NCBI RefSeq assembly: GCF_000423025.1 | Contig: NZ_AUHE01000009.1 | Location: 1-64,000 of the forward strand | DNA from: Gordonia shandongensis DSM 45094 | GTDB lineage: Bacteria > Actinomycetota > Actinomycetes > Mycobacteriales > Mycobacteriaceae | DNA length: 64,000 nt | Reading direction: 5' to 3' | In this document: positions 44,878-52,248 of the stretch, piece after piece | How the letters are laid out: every line of letters begins with the position of its first letter | Numbering within the stretch: the first letter of the stretch is position 1 | Program-made: the position numbers and the translations under genes | The notes under the pieces: model-generated | Told to the model about the DNA's origin: nothing | The model's input: only the letters and a program-made list of their open reading frames with translations | Database searches by the model: none

Positions 44878-45888
44878 ATGCTCCAGTCCCCTCCCCCTCC
44901 TGGTTCTCGCGCGCGTGCGTTCCGTCACGGCAGCGTGGTCGCGACGCTCGCCGGTCTGCTCCTGACGGCATGCGCTCTTCCCGCTGCCCCTGTCGACGAC
45001 GCGTCGTCGACCGCCCCCGTGGTCGACGGTGACATCGCGTGGTCGCCGTCAGAGACACCGGAGTCGAGCGTTGTCGCCGCCGGTCCGACAGGACGGCCTG
45101 GCACCGAGTCGGCCTCCGCTCTGCGTGTTCTGGACTCTCTGCCGGTGAAGGGCAGGGCCCCGAAGACCGGGTATGACCGTGCACTGTTCGGGCAGGCGTG
45201 GTCCGACGACGTCTCGGTGGAGGGAGGTCACAACGGGTGCGATACGCGCAACGACATCTTGCAGCGGGACCTCACCGAACTCGTGTTCAAGCCGCGCACG
45301 CGCGACTGCGTCGTCTTACGCGGCACGCTCGATGATGCGTACACCGGGACTCGGATCGACTTCGTTCGCGGTGCCACCACCTCATCGGCGGTGCAGATCG
45401 ACCACGTCGTCGCGCTCTCGGATGCGTGGCAGAAGGGCGCGCAGCAGCTCTCCACGGAGGAACGCACCGACTTCGCGAATGATCCGCGAAACCTGCAGGC
45501 CGTCGACGGACCCGCCAACCAACGCAAGGGCGACGGGGACGCCGCTACGTGGCTGCCGCCGAATCGGCGATATCGGTGCACGTACGTCGCCCGCCAGATC
45601 GAGGTGAAGGCGTCGTACCGCCTATGGGTGACGAAGGCGGAGAAGGCCGCGATGCAGCGGGTTCTGGGATCCTGCGATGGAGGGCCGACGATCGCCACCT
45701 CGTCGCAGTCGGCGCGCCCGCCCGCGACGACCACTCCGACACGGGTTCCGCTGGTCCCACCACCGGCCGATGCTTACTACCGTAACTGCGCGGCCGCCCG
45801 AGCCGCGGGCGCTGCACCCCTGCACCGTGGCGATCCCGGATACCGGAGCGCACTCGACCGCGACGGTGACGGCGTCGCGTGCGAATGA
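44878..45888 (+). CDS. Secreted HNH (DUF1524-type) nuclease with a C-terminal excalibur domain
   Basis: The 336 residues start with a signal peptide and lipobox-like LLLTACALP (Cys near residue 32), so it is exported and possibly lipid-anchored. Residues about 90-240 carry the DUF1524/GmrSD-like HNH motif: QIDHVVALSDAWQKGAQQL, then DPRNLQAVDGPANQRKGDGD. The last 40 residues are an excalibur Ca-binding domain (YYRNCAAARAAGAAPLHRGD and ALDRDGDGVACE). Similar proteins act as extracellular nucleases that recycle DNA. It is separated from DUF222 by 40 bases. Confidence 0.9.
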   Translation: MLQSPPPPGSRARAFRHGSVVATLAGLLLTACALPAAPVDDASSTAPVVDGDIAWSPSETPESSVVAAGPTGRPGTESASALRVLDSLPVKGRAPKTGYDRALFGQAWSDDVSVEGGHNGCDTRNDILQRDLTELVFKPRTRDCVVLRGTLDDAYTGTRIDFVRGATTSSAVQIDHVVALSDAWQKGAQQLSTEERTDFANDPRNLQAVDGPANQRKGDGDAATWLPPNRRYRCTYVARQIEVKASYRLWVTKAEKAAMQRVLGSCDGGPTIATSSQSARPPATTTPTRVPLVPPPADAYYRNCAAARAAGAAPLHRGDPGYRSALDRDGDGVACE

Positions 45889-45940
45889 CCGTCCCTCCAA
45901 AAAGTCTCAACTACACCTTCAGATCGAGGAAGGTGACCCT

Positions 45941-45973
45941 AAGTTAACCGGAGGTAAGGTTAGGTTAACTTCG
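45941..45973. promoter_or_regulatory. IdeR/DtxR iron box with a second inverted half-site
   Basis: TAAGGTTAGGTTAACTTCG at 45955-45973 matches the DtxR/IdeR consensus TWAGGTTAGSCTAACCTWA at 15 of 19 positions by my count. AAGTTAACC at 45941-45949 and GGTTAACTT at 45963-45971 form a perfect 9-bp inverted repeat 22 bases apart, about two helical turns, suggesting two bound dimers. TACTTT at 45994-45999 is a -10 candidate just downstream. No large gene follows, so the target must be small. Confidence 0.7.
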
Positions 45974-46024
45974 GGAGAATCGGGCCCGCAGAATACTTTT
46001 CACCTTTCACCACACTCATCATCA

Positions 46025-46078
46025 ATGCAGGTCACTGCTGCCACCACACGAGACACCGGTGCCACAAGTACAGCCTGA
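46025..46078 (+). CDS. Possible 17-codon leader ORF in the iron-box transcript
   Basis: ATG 46025 to TGA 46078 would encode a Thr/Ala-rich peptide, MQVTAATTRDTGATSTA. It lies about 19 bases after the predicted transcript start near 46006. There is no clear ribosome binding site. It may be an accident of sequence; I list it because it is the first ORF of the iron-box unit. Confidence 0.25.
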   Translation: MQVTAATTRDTGATSTA

Positions 46079-46188
46079 ATCGCGACAGTGTCGAGGATCA
46101 CGCCTCCTCCGAGCGAGCCCGCCGATCGAATGTGTAACGATTTCGGGGCATCGCCCGATGCGGTCCACTTCGAACGAAAGGCGAACAC

Positions 46189-46281
46189 ATGTTCCCCGCT
46201 CTGACTCAGTTCTTCAACGACCTCACCATCTTCGGCGGCGACATGCTGCACGTCGCCATCACCTTCGGCTTCGGCAAGTAG
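46189..46281 (+). CDS. Tiny hydrophobic protein (30 aa) in the iron-box unit
   Basis: The ATG at 46189 is preceded by GAAAGGCGAACAC, a good ribosome binding site, and the frame ends at TAG 46279. The peptide begins MFPALTQFFNDLTIF and continues with GGDMLHVAITFGFGK; it is hydrophobic with Phe and Gly, one Lys at the end and little Arg, unlike chance ORFs in this GC-rich DNA, which are Arg-rich. A strong hairpin follows ten bases later. It could be a small membrane-associated protein. I recognise no homologue. Confidence 0.5.
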   Translation: MFPALTQFFNDLTIFGGDMLHVAITFGFGK

Positions 46282-46291
46282 TAGCGACCTC

Positions 46292-46338
46292 CGACGCCGG
46301 CACGCACGACCCCACTGGGCGTTTGCGTGCCGGCGTCG
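46292..46338 (+). terminator. 15-bp hairpin ending the iron-box unit
   Basis: CGACGCCGGCACGCA pairs perfectly with TGCGTGCCGGCGTCG around 17 bases, followed by TCGTCCTGTT. It separates the small ORF unit from tRNA-Ala. Confidence 0.75.
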
Positions 46339-46393
46339 TCGTCCTGTTAAACTGATTCGCGGTCGTCCCCACAGGAGACTGTCGAGACACCAC

Positions 46394-46466
46394 GGGGCTA
46401 TGGCGCAGTTGGTAGCGCGACTCGTTCGCATCGAGTAGGTCGGGAGTTCGATTCTCCCTAGCTCCA
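46394..46466 (+). tRNA. tRNA-Ala, anticodon CGC
   Basis: GGGGCTA pairs with TAGCTCC and includes the G3-U70 pair that identifies tRNA-Ala. The anticodon stem ACTCG/CGAGT encloses TTCGCAT with anticodon CGC, reading GCG. The T arm GGGAG/CTCCC encloses TTCGATT. 73 nt; CCA is not encoded. Confidence 0.95.
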
Positions 46467-46473
46467 CGGAAAG

Positions 46474-46514
46474 AGGCCAGGTGCGACGATGTGTTCGAGC
46501 ACCTGGCCTTCTTC
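46474..46514 (+). terminator. Intrinsic terminator after tRNA-Ala
   Basis: AGGCCAGGTGC pairs with GCACCTGGCCT around 14 bases and is followed by TCTTCTCTT, one of the few U-rich tails in the window. Confidence 0.8.
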
Positions 46515-46562
46515 TCTTCGCCGTCCGGCCGAATCACACGCTGACCTGCCGCTCGCGGACGG

Positions 46563-46568
46563 TACGGT
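46563..46568 (+). promoter_or_regulatory. -10 box for leaderless transcription of the gene at 46575
   Basis: TACGGT ends six bases before the ATG at 46575. Confidence 0.6.
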
Positions 46569-46574
46569 GACATC

Positions 46575-47351
46575 ATGACGCTCAGCGACGCCCAGGCGGT
46601 TCAGATCCTCGACCGCACGGTGGCCGCCGTCGATCCGATGATCGACGTGCTCGCCACCGCCGATCCGCTCAACCTGAAACCCCGCACATTCGCGGCCACC
46701 GGACCCGGCAGCTGCCTCGACAGGACGGCCGACGCGGCCTCGCAGGTCCTCGACGTCCTCGACTGGCCGGGAACGGCCGGCTGGGACGAACTGGCCATGA
46801 AGGACCGCGCGGACTGGTGGGTGTCGCGCATCGGAACCGTCACGACGAGCGGGGCGGCCTTCCCCGGCGTCTTCGGCGCCTGGACGAAGAAACTTCCGGT
46901 CGGCGATTACCTGGCCTTTGCGAATCAGGCACTGGTCCTGCGGGCGGTCGCCCGCGAATACGGCCTCATCTCGCGGGATGCGGGAATCGCGATGCTCGGC
47001 GCCATCCTCTTCGACCGCGACCTGCGGGAGACGACGGCCGCGTCGGTCGCCGTCGACAGCCCCCTTCCGTCCGACCCGGACACTCGCCGCCGCAGCTTCA
47101 TCGGGCGTCTGTGGACCATCGGGCGCGACCTGCACGACCTGTCGAACTCCATCGGCCATCGTCCCGGCCCGCCCCGCCTTCTGAGCGCCATGACATGGCT
47201 GCCCCTGGTGGGCGGTCCGGCGACCTATTTCGGCGAATACCTGGCCCTGCGCCGCGCCGCGCGCGCATGCCGCAAATGGATCGTCGCCCACCCCGAGTGG
47301 ATCGTCCCGTCAGCCGCGCCGTACCTCGAGGAGAGTCCGCACCGCAGCTGA
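46575..47351 (+). CDS. Hypothetical cytoplasmic protein (258 aa)
   Basis: I do not recognise the family. The protein is helical and contains no signal peptide. Features that may help are GPGSCLDRTADAASQVLDVL near residue 50, WWVSRIGTVTTSGAAFPGVF near 90, the segment DYLAFANQALVLRAVAREYG near 115, and a weakly hydrophobic MTWLPLVGGPATYFGEYLAL near residue 205 followed by RRAARACRKWIV. The ATG is six bases after TACGGT, so it looks leaderless. It stands alone between tRNA-Ala and a convergent small gene. Confidence 0.75.
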   Translation: MTLSDAQAVQILDRTVAAVDPMIDVLATADPLNLKPRTFAATGPGSCLDRTADAASQVLDVLDWPGTAGWDELAMKDRADWWVSRIGTVTTSGAAFPGVFGAWTKKLPVGDYLAFANQALVLRAVAREYGLISRDAGIAMLGAILFDRDLRETTAASVAVDSPLPSDPDTRRRSFIGRLWTIGRDLHDLSNSIGHRPGPPRLLSAMTWLPLVGGPATYFGEYLALRRAARACRKWIVAHPEWIVPSAAPYLEESPHRS

Positions 47352-47379
47352 CCTGCCCGCGGTACCGGCGGCGACGACG

Positions 47380-47556
47380 TCAGTCGTCCTCATCGTCCTC
47401 GTCGGCCGCAGCATTGCGCGCCGCAGCGATATCGAGAGCCCGACGAGCAGTCGCCTCATCGGGGTACGGCCCCATGCGGTTGAAGACGTCGCCGACCTTG
47501 CCGCGAGTCACCTCGCCGGTGGCGATGTTGTAGTACCACTCGTTGTCGTCGCTCAT
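47380..47556 (-). CDS. Small conserved actinobacterial protein (58 aa)
   Basis: ATG 47556 to TGA 47380. The peptide begins MSDDNEWYYNIATGEVTRGK, passes RMGPYPDEATARRALDIAAA and ends in an acidic run, EDDEDD. WYYN..TG.V..GK and a GPY..EAxARxAL block are typical of a short family widespread in actinobacteria, sometimes mislabelled methionine aminopeptidase. Its function is unknown. It is too regular in composition to be a chance frame. Confidence 0.8.
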   Translation of the reverse strand: MSDDNEWYYNIATGEVTRGKVGDVFNRMGPYPDEATARRALDIAAARNAAADEDDEDD

Positions 47557-47596
47557 GGCACCACTCTATGCGGCGATCCCCCGCAGCCGGGGGCCG

Positions 47597-48928
47597 TCAC
47601 ACGGCGGCGCGACGGTAGTCGCGGTACTCGTCGTCGAAACCGTCGTCCACGCGGTCGGCGTAGTACGCGAAATCGTAGGTGTCGAGATGGTCGAAGGCCG
47701 GGTCCCCGTCGTCGATCTCGAGAACGACGGCGCCGCCGGGACGCCGCAGTCGCTGCGGCGGATCGACATACGTCTGTTCGGCACGCCGCCGTTCGAGCCG
47801 CTCGTCCTCCTCCTGCTGGCGACGCCGCCGCGCCACCCGCTGAGCGTGACGGAACTGCTCCTCCCGCACCGTGCGACGCAGGAAGGTCAGGTACGCGGCG
47901 AATGCCGCGACCATCACGACGGCCGCAACGATGCCCCACGGCTGCACGAAGAACGCACTGACGATCGCGGCGAGCGTCGCGATCGTGAACCCGGCGACGA
48001 CGCGGCGACGCTCCCGATAACGGATCTGCTCGCGTTCCGCGCCCCGCTCCGGACCGTAGCCGCCGCGACCGCGCCGCTCGCGCGGCGTCGGGACGAACGA
48101 CGGCTCCGACTCGACTTCATCGACCTCGTCGAACCCGGTGTCCTCGTCAAACTCGGTGTCCTCGTACTCCGCGTCCTCGTAGTCGGCGTCCTCGTCCAGA
48201 TCGCCATCGGCCTCGTCGTACTCGGCGTCGAAGTCGGCGTCATCGGCGACGGCATCGGCCAGCGGTGCCTCGGCGGCGTGGGCCGCCTGCGCCTCGTCGA
48301 GGTCGACGACATGCTCGGGCACCACATCGAGCTGATCCGTCACTTCGACGGCCGACTCCAGATAGGGCGCCTTTCGCACCGTGGGCGCGTCATCGTCGCC
48401 TGCCGCTTCGATGCTGTCGTCCTCAACACCGTCTTCGTCCTCAACGCCGCCGTCGTCCTCAACGCTGCCGTCGTCCACCGCCTCGTCGTCGGTCATGTCG
48501 AGTTCCCCATCCGCGAGTTCCCCGTCCGCGAGATCCCCATCCGCGAGATCCCCATCCGCGAGATCCCCGTCGAGCAGCTCCCCGTCGAGGACGTCGTCCC
48601 ACTCGTTCACACCGTCGGCGTCCTCCACACCGTCGGCGTCGCGATCGGACTCCCGTTCGCGTTCCTTGAGCGAGACGGCGGCCTGCGCACGACGCTTCGC
48701 GGCCTGCGCCTGTTCCCCGGCCTTCTCGGCCGCCCGACGCGCCGCGCGGGTACGGGTCTGTGTCCGCGCCGTCGCGGTGCGCGAGGAGCCGCCCCGGTGC
48801 ACGAGGCGGGTGTTCGTCACGGCCTCCGTGCGTCGCCGGGCCTGCGGGCGGCCACGCAGCACCATCGGCACCAGCACGAACAACCAGACTGCGATCAGGG
48901 CCACCCACAACACCGAACTCGACAGCAC
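47597..48928 (-). CDS. GlpR-like (Rv0996-type) membrane protein with acidic repeat domain
   Basis: The 443-residue protein has one N-terminal helix (VLWVALIAVWLFVLVPMVL), a long Asp/Glu-rich middle, and two C-terminal helices (VVAGFTIATLAAIVSAFFV and WGIVAAVVMVAAFAAYLTFL), then a basic and an acidic tail. In Corynebacterium a protein of this kind, GlpR, is the membrane receptor for the MoeA-like division protein Glp; I recall this from the literature and the neighbouring moeA-like gene fits. The GTG at 48928 is seven to eight bases after AAAGGAG and is better supported than an upstream ATG-equivalent. The acidic middle includes six units of a 15-bp DNA repeat giving LADGD/LADGE. Confidence 0.8.
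   Translation of the reverse strand: MLSSSVLWVALIAVWLFVLVPMVLRGRPQARRRTEAVTNTRLVHRGGSSRTATARTQTRTRAARRAAEKAGEQAQAAKRRAQAAVSLKERERESDRDADGVEDADGVNEWDDVLDGELLDGDLADGDLADGDLADGELADGELDMTDDEAVDDGSVEDDGGVEDEDGVEDDSIEAAGDDDAPTVRKAPYLESAVEVTDQLDVVPEHVVDLDEAQAAHAAEAPLADAVADDADFDAEYDEADGDLDEDADYEDAEYEDTEFDEDTGFDEVDEVESEPSFVPTPRERRGRGGYGPERGAEREQIRYRERRRVVAGFTIATLAAIVSAFFVQPWGIVAAVVMVAAFAAYLTFLRRTVREEQFRHAQRVARRRRQQEEDERLERRRAEQTYVDPPQRLRRPGGAVVLEIDDGDPAFDHLDTYDFAYYADRVDDGFDDEYRDYRRAAV
48501..48590. repeat. Six copies of a 15-bp tandem repeat in the glpR-like gene
   Basis: Units are close to AGATCCCCATCCGCG on the plus strand; copies 3 and 4 are identical. The 15-bp length keeps the frame and encodes five-residue acidic repeats. 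Confidence 0.9.
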
Positions 48929-49050
48929 GGCAGCTCCTTTCGGGTCGAGCGACAATCGTCCACCACACAGCGTAGGAACCAGACACCCGCACCCGGCTCA
49001 GGCGCGCCGTGCGGCGACCAGATTCGTCGCTGCGGCCACAACCGTGGCAG

Positions 49051-49707
49051 TCAGGGGGCGAACGCGCGCCCCGCGCGGATGAGCGTGTCGACGGCGCTGC
49101 CGGTGATCTCCTCGGCGGTGACGGCGTACAGGTAGTGGTCGCGCCATCGTGCGTTCACGTCCATGTAGCGCTTGAGCAGGCCCTCCTGCCGGAAGCCGAG
49201 TTTGGTCAACACCGCCTGCGAGGCCACGTTGTCGGGCTGCACGGTGGCATCGAGTCGGTGCAGCCCCACCTCGCCGAAGCAGTGGTCGACACCGAGAGCG
49301 ACGGCCGCCGACGCCACCCCGCCGCCCGCGATGTCGGCGTCCACCCAGTATCCGATCCACGCGCTGCGCACCGCACCGAACTGCACGTTCCCGACTGTCA
49401 GCTGCCCTGCGTACCGACCGTCGACCTCGATCACGAAGGGCAGCACACCGCCCCGTTTCGCCTCCGCCTTCAGCATCGAGAACAGCGGCCCCCACGACGA
49501 CGGCTGATGACGCGACTCCCAGGATCCCTGCCCGGTCGGCTCCCAGGGCATCAACGAGTTCTGGTTCTTGATCCGCAGCCGACTCCACTCGCCGGCGTCA
49601 CGCATCTTGACGGGCCGAACAGTGACCACACCGGCGGCGACGCGTACGGGTCCCAGCGTCGCGGGCCACCCCGAGCGACGCGGCGAATCGACCAACCACC
49701 TCAGCAC
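49051..49707 (-). CDS. RimJ-type GNAT N-acetyltransferase
   Basis: The 218-residue acetyltransferase shows VRPVKMRDAGEWSRLRI at the N-terminus, the acceptor region NQNSLMPWEPT, YAGQLTVGNVQ, the acetyl-CoA loop WVDADIAGGGVASAAVALGV (Q/R-x-x-G-x-A region) and FRQEGLLKRYMDVNARWRDH, typical of RimJ/RimL alanine N-acetyltransferases. Rv0995 is the Mtb counterpart. The GTG at 49707 is seven bases after TAGAAT; an earlier GTG at 49725 overlaps that box. It follows the moeA-like gene in the same direction. Confidence 0.92.
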   Translation of the reverse strand: MLRWLVDSPRRSGWPATLGPVRVAAGVVTVRPVKMRDAGEWSRLRIKNQNSLMPWEPTGQGSWESRHQPSSWGPLFSMLKAEAKRGGVLPFVIEVDGRYAGQLTVGNVQFGAVRSAWIGYWVDADIAGGGVASAAVALGVDHCFGEVGLHRLDATVQPDNVASQAVLTKLGFRQEGLLKRYMDVNARWRDHYLYAVTAEEITGSAVDTLIRAGRAFAP

Positions 49708-49714
49708 AGGGGAG

Positions 49715-49720
49715 ATTCTA
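49715..49720 (-). promoter_or_regulatory. -10 box that decides the start of rimJ
   Basis: TAGAAT on the minus strand ends seven bases before GTG 49707. The gene may thus be transcribed alone despite its closeness to the moeA-like gene. Confidence 0.6.
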
Positions 49721-49757
49721 TGCACCGCGGCCGCCGTCGGAGGCGTCGCCCGACGGG

Positions 49758-51062
49758 TCAGCCCCGCGCGGCGAGGAACATCACCTCGACGGAATCGCCC
49801 GTCCTGAGCTCCTCGACGTCCTCGTCGACCATGATGAGGCAGTTCGCGTCGGCGAGTTCGGCCAGCAGATGCGAGGTTCCGCTCTCGGACTCCCCGATCA
49901 CCTGGACGAGATACTCACCGGACCGCTCGTCGCGCATCAGCTGACCGCGAAGGAACCCGCGGCGCCCCTCCACCGAGAGGATCGGACCGATCGTCCGCGC
50001 CGTGACGGTCCGCCGCATCGGCTGTCGTTTGCCGAGCGCGATCCGGATCAGCGGACGCACCATCACCTCGAACGTCACCAGTGCGCTGACCGGGTTCGCG
50101 GGGATCACGAAGGTCGGGATCTCGTCCTTGCCGAGCAGCCCGAACCCCTGAACGGATCCCGGGTGCATGGCGATCCGGCCGATGTCGAGGTCCCCCAGAT
50201 CGGCGAGGGCCTCGGCGAGCTGCCGTGACGACGCGCCGCCGATCGACCCGCAGATCACGACGATCTCCGAGCGGATCAGCTGGGCCTCCACCGCCTCGCG
50301 CAGGCGCGCCGGATCCCGCTCGGCGATGCCGACCCGGTGCACGTCGGCACCGGCGTCCCGCGCCGCCGCCGCGAGCGCATAGCTGTTGATGTCGTACACC
50401 TGTCCCGCACCGGGCGAGCGGTCGATGTCGACGAGTTCGTTGCCGACCGCGATCACCGACACCCGCGGACGCGGATGCACCAGGACCCGCGACCGTCCGA
50501 CGGCCGCGAGCAGTCCGACCTGGGCGGGACCGATGATGACGCCCTGCCGCACGGCGACGTCGCCGGGACGGACGTCGTCGCCCGTCGCGCGCACGTACTC
50601 GCCGCTGTCGACCGCGTGGCCGATCATCACCCGATCCTCGCCGCCGTCCGTCCAGCGCACCGGGACCACGGCGTCGGCGAGGGTCGGCATCGGGGCACCG
50701 GTCTCGACGCGGACCGCCTGCCCGGGCTGCAGCCGCGTCGGGGTCCGCGATCCCGCGGCCACCTCGCCGACGACGGGCAGGGTCACGACCAGTCGGTCGG
50801 ACTCGTCGAGCCGCTCCACGTCGGCGTCACCCGAACCGATCGTCGCCAGATCCTCGGGAGCCTCCTGCCCGGCGGCGGCCACGTCGACGGCGCGGACCGC
50901 GTACCCGTCGATCGCGGCCTGGTCGAACGCCGGAAGCGGATCGGTCGTCACGACCTCCTCCGCGCAGAGCAGACCCTGCGCCTCGGAGATCGCCACCTGC
51001 ACCGGCCGGGGAGCGACCACCGATGCCGTCACGAGACTCAGGTGGTCTTCGACCGAGCGCAT
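49758..51062 (-). CDS. MoeA/gephyrin-like protein, possibly the division protein Glp
   Basis: The 434 residues have the MoeA layout: domain II/I N-terminus (SVEDHLSLVTASVVAPRPVQ, PLPAFDQAAIDGYAVRA), VRVETGAPMPTLADAVVPVR, the RPRVSVIAVGNELVD strand and domain IV at the end. Canonical MoeA inserts molybdenum into molybdopterin and carries a SGGVSxGxxD loop. Here the equivalent is VVICGSIGGASSRQLAEAL, so the SGG-V-S and acidic residues are lost. With the GlpR-like membrane protein two genes away, this fits Glp, the corynebacterial FtsZ-binding gephyrin homologue. AAGGAG precedes ATG 51062. Rv0994 is in the same place. Confidence 0.85.
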   Translation of the reverse strand: MRSVEDHLSLVTASVVAPRPVQVAISEAQGLLCAEEVVTTDPLPAFDQAAIDGYAVRAVDVAAAGQEAPEDLATIGSGDADVERLDESDRLVVTLPVVGEVAAGSRTPTRLQPGQAVRVETGAPMPTLADAVVPVRWTDGGEDRVMIGHAVDSGEYVRATGDDVRPGDVAVRQGVIIGPAQVGLLAAVGRSRVLVHPRPRVSVIAVGNELVDIDRSPGAGQVYDINSYALAAAARDAGADVHRVGIAERDPARLREAVEAQLIRSEIVVICGSIGGASSRQLAEALADLGDLDIGRIAMHPGSVQGFGLLGKDEIPTFVIPANPVSALVTFEVMVRPLIRIALGKRQPMRRTVTARTIGPILSVEGRRGFLRGQLMRDERSGEYLVQVIGESESGTSHLLAELADANCLIMVDEDVEELRTGDSVEVMFLAARG

Positions 51063-51182
51063 AGTTCTCCTTCGGTTTCCGGATCTGACGCGACGTCGGG
51101 AGGTCATCGCGCGACAAGGGACCAACCCGAGGCTAACGTCACCGCGCGGCCCACCGGTGCAGGCGCGCGGGTCGGCGACGGT

Positions 51183-52157
51183 TCAGTCGGAGCGGCCGAG
51201 CCGCGCGGTGAGCCAGCGCCGCAGTTCGGGACCGTAATCATCGCGGTCGAGCGCGAAGTCGACGGCCGCCTTGAGGTAGCCGCCCGGATTACCCAGGTCG
51301 TGCCGGGTGCCCTCGTGGATCACGACGTGGACGGGCTCGCCCCACTCGATGAGCAGTGCGATCGCGTCGGTGATCTGCAGTTCGCCGCCCGCACCCGGGG
51401 TGATCTCGCGCAGCGCGTCGAAGACCCGTCGGTCGAGGATGTAGCGCCCGGCGGCCGCGAGGTTCGACGGCGCGTCGGCGGCGGCGGGCTTCTCCACCAT
51501 GCCGCGCACCCGCTTCACCGACCGATCGCCATCGACGTCTCCGACGTCTCCGACACCTCCGACATCTCCGATACCTTCGACGTCCTCGACGTCGAAGACC
51601 CCGTAGGCGCTGATCTCGTCGCCCGGGACCTCGATTGCGCACAGCACGCTGCCGCCGTAGCGGGCACGTGCGGCGGCCATCCGGCCGAGCGTCCCGCCGG
51701 GGAGCACGAGGTCGTCGGGCAGCAGCACGGCGACGGCGTCCTCATCGTCGCTCAACTCACCTTCGACGCAGCCGATGGCGTGACCGAGTCCGAGCGGCTC
51801 GTCCTGCACCACCGACGCGACCTCGAGGAGCGACGGGGCGTTGCGGACCTTGGCGAGCATCGCCTCCTTCCCGCGTACGGCCAGCGTGTTCTCCAGGACG
51901 AGGTCTTCGACGAAGTGGGCGACCACGCCGTCTTTACCCGGCGACGTCACGATCAGGAGGCGCTCGGCACCCGCCGACTTCGCCTCCTCGGCCACCAGCT
52001 CGATCCCCGGGGTGTCGACGACGGGGAGCAGTTCTTTCGGCACGGTCTTGGTGGCCGGCAGAAAGCGGGTCCCGAGACCTGCTGCGGGCACCACAGCGGT
52101 GTGCGGGATCCGCGGAGCCGTATCGGCGGGGGCGGCCTGGCGTGTGGTGTCTGACAT
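51183..52157 (-). CDS. galU: UTP-glucose-1-phosphate uridylyltransferase
   Basis: Makes UDP-glucose for cell-wall glycans and trehalose. The 324 residues show VVPAAGLGTRFLPATKTVPK near residue 22, LLPVVDTPGIELVAEEA, VLLPDDLVL and the sugar-binding EKPAAADAPSN. An unusual insertion near residue 195-220 (repeating V-G-D-V, encoded by 9-bp tandem repeats) lies between GVFDVE and VRGMVEK, where other GalU proteins have a few residues. ATG 52157 is seven bases after TAAGGT. It is divergent from the 5-FCL gene, as in Mtb. Confidence 0.95.
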   Translation of the reverse strand: MSDTTRQAAPADTAPRIPHTAVVPAAGLGTRFLPATKTVPKELLPVVDTPGIELVAEEAKSAGAERLLIVTSPGKDGVVAHFVEDLVLENTLAVRGKEAMLAKVRNAPSLLEVASVVQDEPLGLGHAIGCVEGELSDDEDAVAVLLPDDLVLPGGTLGRMAAARARYGGSVLCAIEVPGDEISAYGVFDVEDVEGIGDVGGVGDVGDVDGDRSVKRVRGMVEKPAAADAPSNLAAAGRYILDRRVFDALREITPGAGGELQITDAIALLIEWGEPVHVVIHEGTRHDLGNPGGYLKAAVDFALDRDDYGPELRRWLTARLGRSD

Positions 52158-52164
52158 GGCGAAC

Positions 52165-52170
52165 ACCTTA
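52165..52170 (-). promoter_or_regulatory. -10 box for leaderless transcription of galU
   Basis: TAAGGT on the minus strand ends seven bases before the ATG at 52157. Confidence 0.6.
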
Positions 52171-52248
52171 GTTGCCGCCTCTGGCAGGATCGGAGTCGAG
52201 TCGCCGCTGCGACCCCGAAGCGGCCGGGCCCCTCCCGGAAGGGCGGAC

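Noticed and set aside
41298..45888. A prophage or toxin-antitoxin island
   Set aside because: No integrase, structural phage genes, or recognisable toxin-antitoxin pair; the nucleases alone do not support it.
46059..46355. A 98-codon plus-strand frame across the iron-box unit
   Set aside because: It runs through the small ORF and the terminator hairpin, is His/Arg-rich, and has no binding site; the 30-codon frame is better supported.
51063..51182. A molybdenum-cofactor riboswitch upstream of the moeA-like gene
   Set aside because: The 120-bp gap shows no long paired structure or conserved-looking loop, and the gene has an ordinary ribosome binding site.
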